DNA from: Medicago truncatula
Taxonomy: Eukaryota; Streptophyta; Magnoliopsida; Fabales; Fabaceae
Reading direction: 5' to 3'
Assembly (NCBI RefSeq): GCF_003473485.1
Contig: NC_053044.1
Coordinates: 37,824,091 to 37,888,090, forward strand
Length of the DNA stretch: 64,000 bases
In this document: piece by piece, positions 60,501 to 64,000 of the stretch
Layout: every line of letters starts with the position of its first letter
Position numbering within the stretch: the first letter of the stretch is position 1
Notes under the pieces: generated by a model
Databases searched by the model: none
What the model saw: the letters and a program-made list of their open reading frames with translations, nothing else
Told to the model about the DNA's origin: nothing
Position numbers and translations under genes: made by a program

Positions 60501-60931
60501 AGGATTTGAGCAATGAATGGAAATAGCAAGTAGTATGTATTTTTTTTCCGTAACATAACAAGTATGTATAATTAAACTCGAAGCACCAAATAGTTCCGAA
60601 TGACTCAACACCTGAACACTGTTGTTTGTCAAACTTAAGAGCTTAAAGTCAAAAAAAGGGACCTATTTGAATAATTAGGGATAGTTACCTGATCCAAGCT
60701 ATTATAATCATCACCTATTTTTGTAAACTTCTTGTCTGACTTCTTGCTTTGTTGAGAAGCATGACCAACACCACCATAGCTTTGAGCTGGAGGTGGAACC
60801 CCATAATTATAGCCATGATCTTGAGTTTGTTGTGGCAAATAAGGTGATTGATATTGAGGAAACAAAGGATTTGACCTTGAGGATGAAGAACGTTGCCTAG
60901 AGCCCCTACGTTTTGAATGTGATCCACCCAT
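57561..60931 (-). CDS. RGLG: RGLG-type RING E3 ubiquitin ligase with copine/vWA domain
   Basis: Eleven coding exons: 60931-60689, 60155-60071, 59981-59841, 59746-59633, 59542-59445, 59009-58930, 58842-58737, 58424-58297, 58184-58010, 57789-57733, 57641-57561; frame closes throughout, 435 aa. The protein starts [10 protein letters not shown], a likely N-myristoylation site that would place it at the plasma membrane as for Arabidopsis RGLG2. Then a Ser/Pro/Tyr/Gln-rich stretch, the vWA/copine domain (about 90-330; [60 protein letters not shown]) and a C-terminal RING (391-425; CPIC...GCGH, CCECG, LCPICR) ending RIKLY. RGLGs attach K63-linked ubiquitin chains and affect auxin, ABA and drought signalling. 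A 5' UTR intron is predicted (61399-60944). Nothing is missing. Confidence 0.95.
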
Positions 60932-60943
60932 GATTTCTTTATC

Positions 60944-61399
60944 CTAAGAGAAATTCAATAGCCCAATTCAAGCATTCAAATCAAATCTCTAAGAACTTAA
61001 CTACATTATGTTCAAGTCACATTCTTGTTGCAAAATAAAATAAACAACTAATTTACTTTACTTACATAAAATTCAGAAAAAGACAAATAAAAAAATAAAA
61101 AAAATGCATGTTAATCGACTGACATCACATTGGTTTCATCAATTCAACAACCCAGGCCATTGTTCTTTCTTCTTTAAGAAAAAGAAAATCTTTAACAGAG
61201 ATAAATGTTAAAACACACATGAATTCATTATCCTACAGAAATTGAGCAGCCCAATTTAAGAATTAAAGTTCACTATAATAAAGTGACATTATTTTGTTAA
61301 TCCATTGACATTGGTTTGAATTGAAGAACATGGGCCATTGTAATTATTGTTGTTTAACAGAGAAGTACAAAAAAGGAAAGTATTGAATCTTGAAAATAC
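60944..61399 (-). other. RGLG 5' UTR intron with an internal duplication
   Basis: The minus strand has a donor CTTCAAG|GTATTTTC at 61,400/61,399 and an acceptor CTCTTAG|GATAAAG at 60,944/60,943, 12 bases before the ATG. Inside, the segment from about 60,943 ('tcctaagagaaatt...agcccaatt') is repeated from about 61,231 ('tcctacagaaatt...agcccaatt'), and 'catcacattggtttca...ggccattgtt' recurs as 'gacattggtttgaa...ggccattgta'. A diverged tandem duplication of about 270 bp. Confidence 0.5.
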
Positions 61400-61559
61400 C
61401 TTGAAGAAGATGTGTGAATGGAAGTAACAGCAATGGATTTGATAAACGGTGGGTAAAGAAAAGAAGGTTGCTTCCACGAACTTTCTTTCTATCTTTTGTG
61501 GTTTTATTCACCCACTTTTTGACCAAGAGTTTAAACAATAGTGTTATCGTACAGTACTA

Positions 61560-63940
61560 GGTTTATAGTTATAGAGATGAAAATCGAGGACGGAGCCGCA
61601 TGAAAGTCAAACACAAAAGTTACCACATTGCTAAACCGATTGATTGATTGGATCGTAAATCATTTTTTTACTGCCCAGTTTGTTGTATCATCATTTTATT
61701 AAAAATAATATTCATATACATTTTTATATTTGTAGTATAAATTAAATTAGTCTTTGATTTATCATAAACGAGAAACGGTCCTAATATAAAAATGGAAGAA
61801 AACAATTTGGTTATTTTTTATGGGGGAGAAAATTGTATCATCAATTCATCACTCTTTTTTATGTGAAAAGGAATTCTACAAGAGAAAAAATATATATTTT
61901 TATACAAAATCCATTGGAACACCACTTGTAAATTTACTCATGCTGATAATTTTTTTATTGGATGTTGAATCAATGTATTATTATAGAAAAGTGATAAAAT
62001 GATTCCATGCCAAGTGTGTTACTCAAAAAGCTTTTGATGAATATAATGTATTACATTATCTATTTTGAAATATAATATATTTTGTTCTCTTATTATAATA
62101 TATATCTCCATGTTATCGAAAAGTTGCACAAAATCAACTTTTTGAACAAAAAAGCCACTTTTGTTGTTCTAAAAGAGTTGTTACTTTATCTTCTGTTACA
62201 TTTAAATTTTATGTTAATTTTAAGTAAGATCAGTAGATAATTCAGTGAGTTTATAGTAGCTATATTTGCCAATTTCGTGTCTATTTACCAAGAAATAATA
62301 ATTAGTAGATAAGAGTAAACATTCCTTAAAAAAAAAAAAAAAAAAAGAGTAACACGCAAAAACCATGTATTCCATCATTTTTTAACGGGTTTAATTTTTT
62401 TTTAATGTGTTTGGATGAGGTAATTGGAAAATTTTAAAGAGTTTAAAATTCTAGGCAATTTAAATGATTCAATTAAATTCTTTTCATTTCTCAATACTTT
62501 TGTTTGGGTAGAGTAATAAAAAATTTCAATGTCATCATTTTTGGGGAACTTTAATAAATTTTAATTTTTTTTGGCCAAATTTGAAAATTGAAATTAGGTG
62601 TCATTTGAGGATCAAAATGCAAAATTTAAAAGATTATAACAGTGAAGAATTTTTAAATTCTTACCTTTTAGGTGTCATTTGAAATTCTCTAAATTTAACT
62701 TGAACAAAATACTTCATAAATTCCCATCATTTTGAATCTTCAAATTATCATCCAAAGAATGAAATTTACCTCAAAGTATTTGAATTCCCTTGTAATATTA
62801 CATTCCCTCAAAAATATTGCCTCATCCAAACACACTAGGCTTAAGTCCTTCCAAAAATTTTCGTTCATGAAATTAGTCCATACTTTTTAATCAATTCATG
62901 TGTAACCTTCATATTTTTTAATGAAATTTTTCAGAATTTGGTAGAAAATTATGACAATATTTAAAAAAAATATATATTTTTTAACACAGCATGAATTTAA
63001 TATGAATTTTTTAGCACCAAAAACATAAAAATTCGTCTTAATTCATGTTTTGTTAAAAAATTCTAATTTTTTTAGGAGAGATTGTCATAATATTATACAT
63101 TTTCTGGAAAATTTCATTGAAAAATATAAATGTTAGACATGAGTTGAATAATAGGTGGAAAATTTTAAAGGGACCAAAAACCTAAAAAATATTTTAGAAG
63201 AACAAAAATCATATATTCTTATTTAACCTTTTTTAATTGGATTGGTTTCATTCTCTTTTTTTTTTATTTAAAAGTTCAATGAACATGAAACAAACCAATT
63301 TGTAGTTCACTTTGATTTAATACGAGCACAACATTTTTATTAAGAGCATAGCATCAAAACCACAAAACAAACAAACAATACTTGTTCGGATTATCAAGTT
63401 ATATTTATCTCTCTTTAAAATTTAGAGAGAAGATCAAAAGAGAGAAAAAATAAAAAAAATCAATAGGGAGAAGATCAAAAGCAAGATAGACACAAATTAA
63501 AGAATGGATGAGAAAGATAAAATGAGAGAATTCAATTCGCATTGCACATACTAATTACTATAAGTTTACTAAGACTGTATTTCATTTTTTTATTGTTTAA
63601 TGAAGGTACAGAGATTTTTATAAATTTTAATTAAATGATTTTATGTTTTGTCAAGTAAATAATTTTACCAATTTTTGCAAATTTATGTAAGTTGAAAATT
63701 TAAAGGTATTTTGATGTATTACTTTTGAATTCATTCCATCTTAAAAAAATATGAAGTTGTTTCATAAGCAATTGAATCAACCGATCCAAACTAAGTAGGA
63801 TATTATTGGTTACTTTTTATTTGATTCTAATTCTAGAAAATATTAAAAACGAACCAATGTAAATTTGGTTGGTTTAGACAATTTTTTTTATTGAAAACCG
63901 AATTGTTACACCTACTAATAAAAGTGTGGATAATATATCC
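61560..63940. other. non-coding DNA upstream of RGLG
   Basis: No gene recognised. Very AT-rich, with MITE-like 'ggtgtcatttga' patches around 62,600-62,680 and simple runs. Confidence 0.5.
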
Positions 63941-63947
63941 AGAAGTC

Positions 63948-64000
63948 CTAGTTCAACTGGCAAAATGCCGAAATTGTTAGGCCGGATGTCATAACCGGGG
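63948..64000 (+). repeat. start of a tRNA-like SINE, cut by the window edge
   Basis: Reads 'agtcctagttcaactggcaaaatgcc' and ends in 'ggatgtcataaccgggg', an A-box followed by the start of a B-box region. The rest lies outside the window. Confidence 0.4.

Overview
This is a nuclear chromosome window from a dicot plant, most likely a galegoid legume such as Medicago truncatula or a close relative. The DNA is AT-rich. Genes are split by GT-AG introns, and several families are plant-only: sieve-element occlusion (SEO) protein, SOBIR1 receptor kinase, RGLG ubiquitin ligase, raffinose-synthase-like GH36 enzyme and a two-RRM chloroplast ribonucleoprotein. Many small legume-type repeats sit between genes and inside introns. 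The species is inferred from family content and repeat style, not proven. There is no operon, CRISPR array, prophage or bacterial-type system.

Layout. 1-7,000: mostly non-coding, with one intact small secreted-protein gene (minus, 1972-2391) and a truncated relic of it (4718-4900). 7,080-8,966: SOBIR1, intronless, minus. 12,794-16,308: a seven-exon SEO gene, minus. 19,087-30,960: a 13-exon PELP1/RIX1-type ribosome-biogenesis gene, minus, whose introns carry at least six repeat insertions. 31,000-33,550: transposon debris (Stowaway-like MITE, broken hAT transposase end, nested inverted-repeat elements). 33,686-35,710: protein-L-isoaspartate O-methyltransferase, plus. 37,366-44,300: an unrecognised Cys-motif gene, a foldback element that supplies its last codons, a Pack-type element carrying an IBR5-like fragment, and a decayed second copy of the gene split by a deleted LINE. 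45,438-47,598: chloroplast RNA-binding protein, minus. 48,602-52,386: GH36 raffinose synthase/seed-imbibition family, 13 exons, minus. 54,762-56,462: glyoxal-oxidase-type aldehyde oxidase, intronless, minus. 57,561-60,931: RGLG E3 ligase, 11 coding exons, minus. 61,560-64,000: non-coding.

The genes are ordinary independent plant loci and show no shared pathway. Gene models were built by hand: each split codon and GT/AG boundary was checked so that the reading frame closes through every exon, giving predicted lengths of 706 aa (SEO), 862 (PELP1-like), 291 (RNP), 751 (GH36), 435 (RGLG) and 282 (PIMT). Several long open frames in the window open at TTG or GTG, so starts were reset to the first ATG. 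The most interesting material is the transposon-gene interplay at 37-44 kb.
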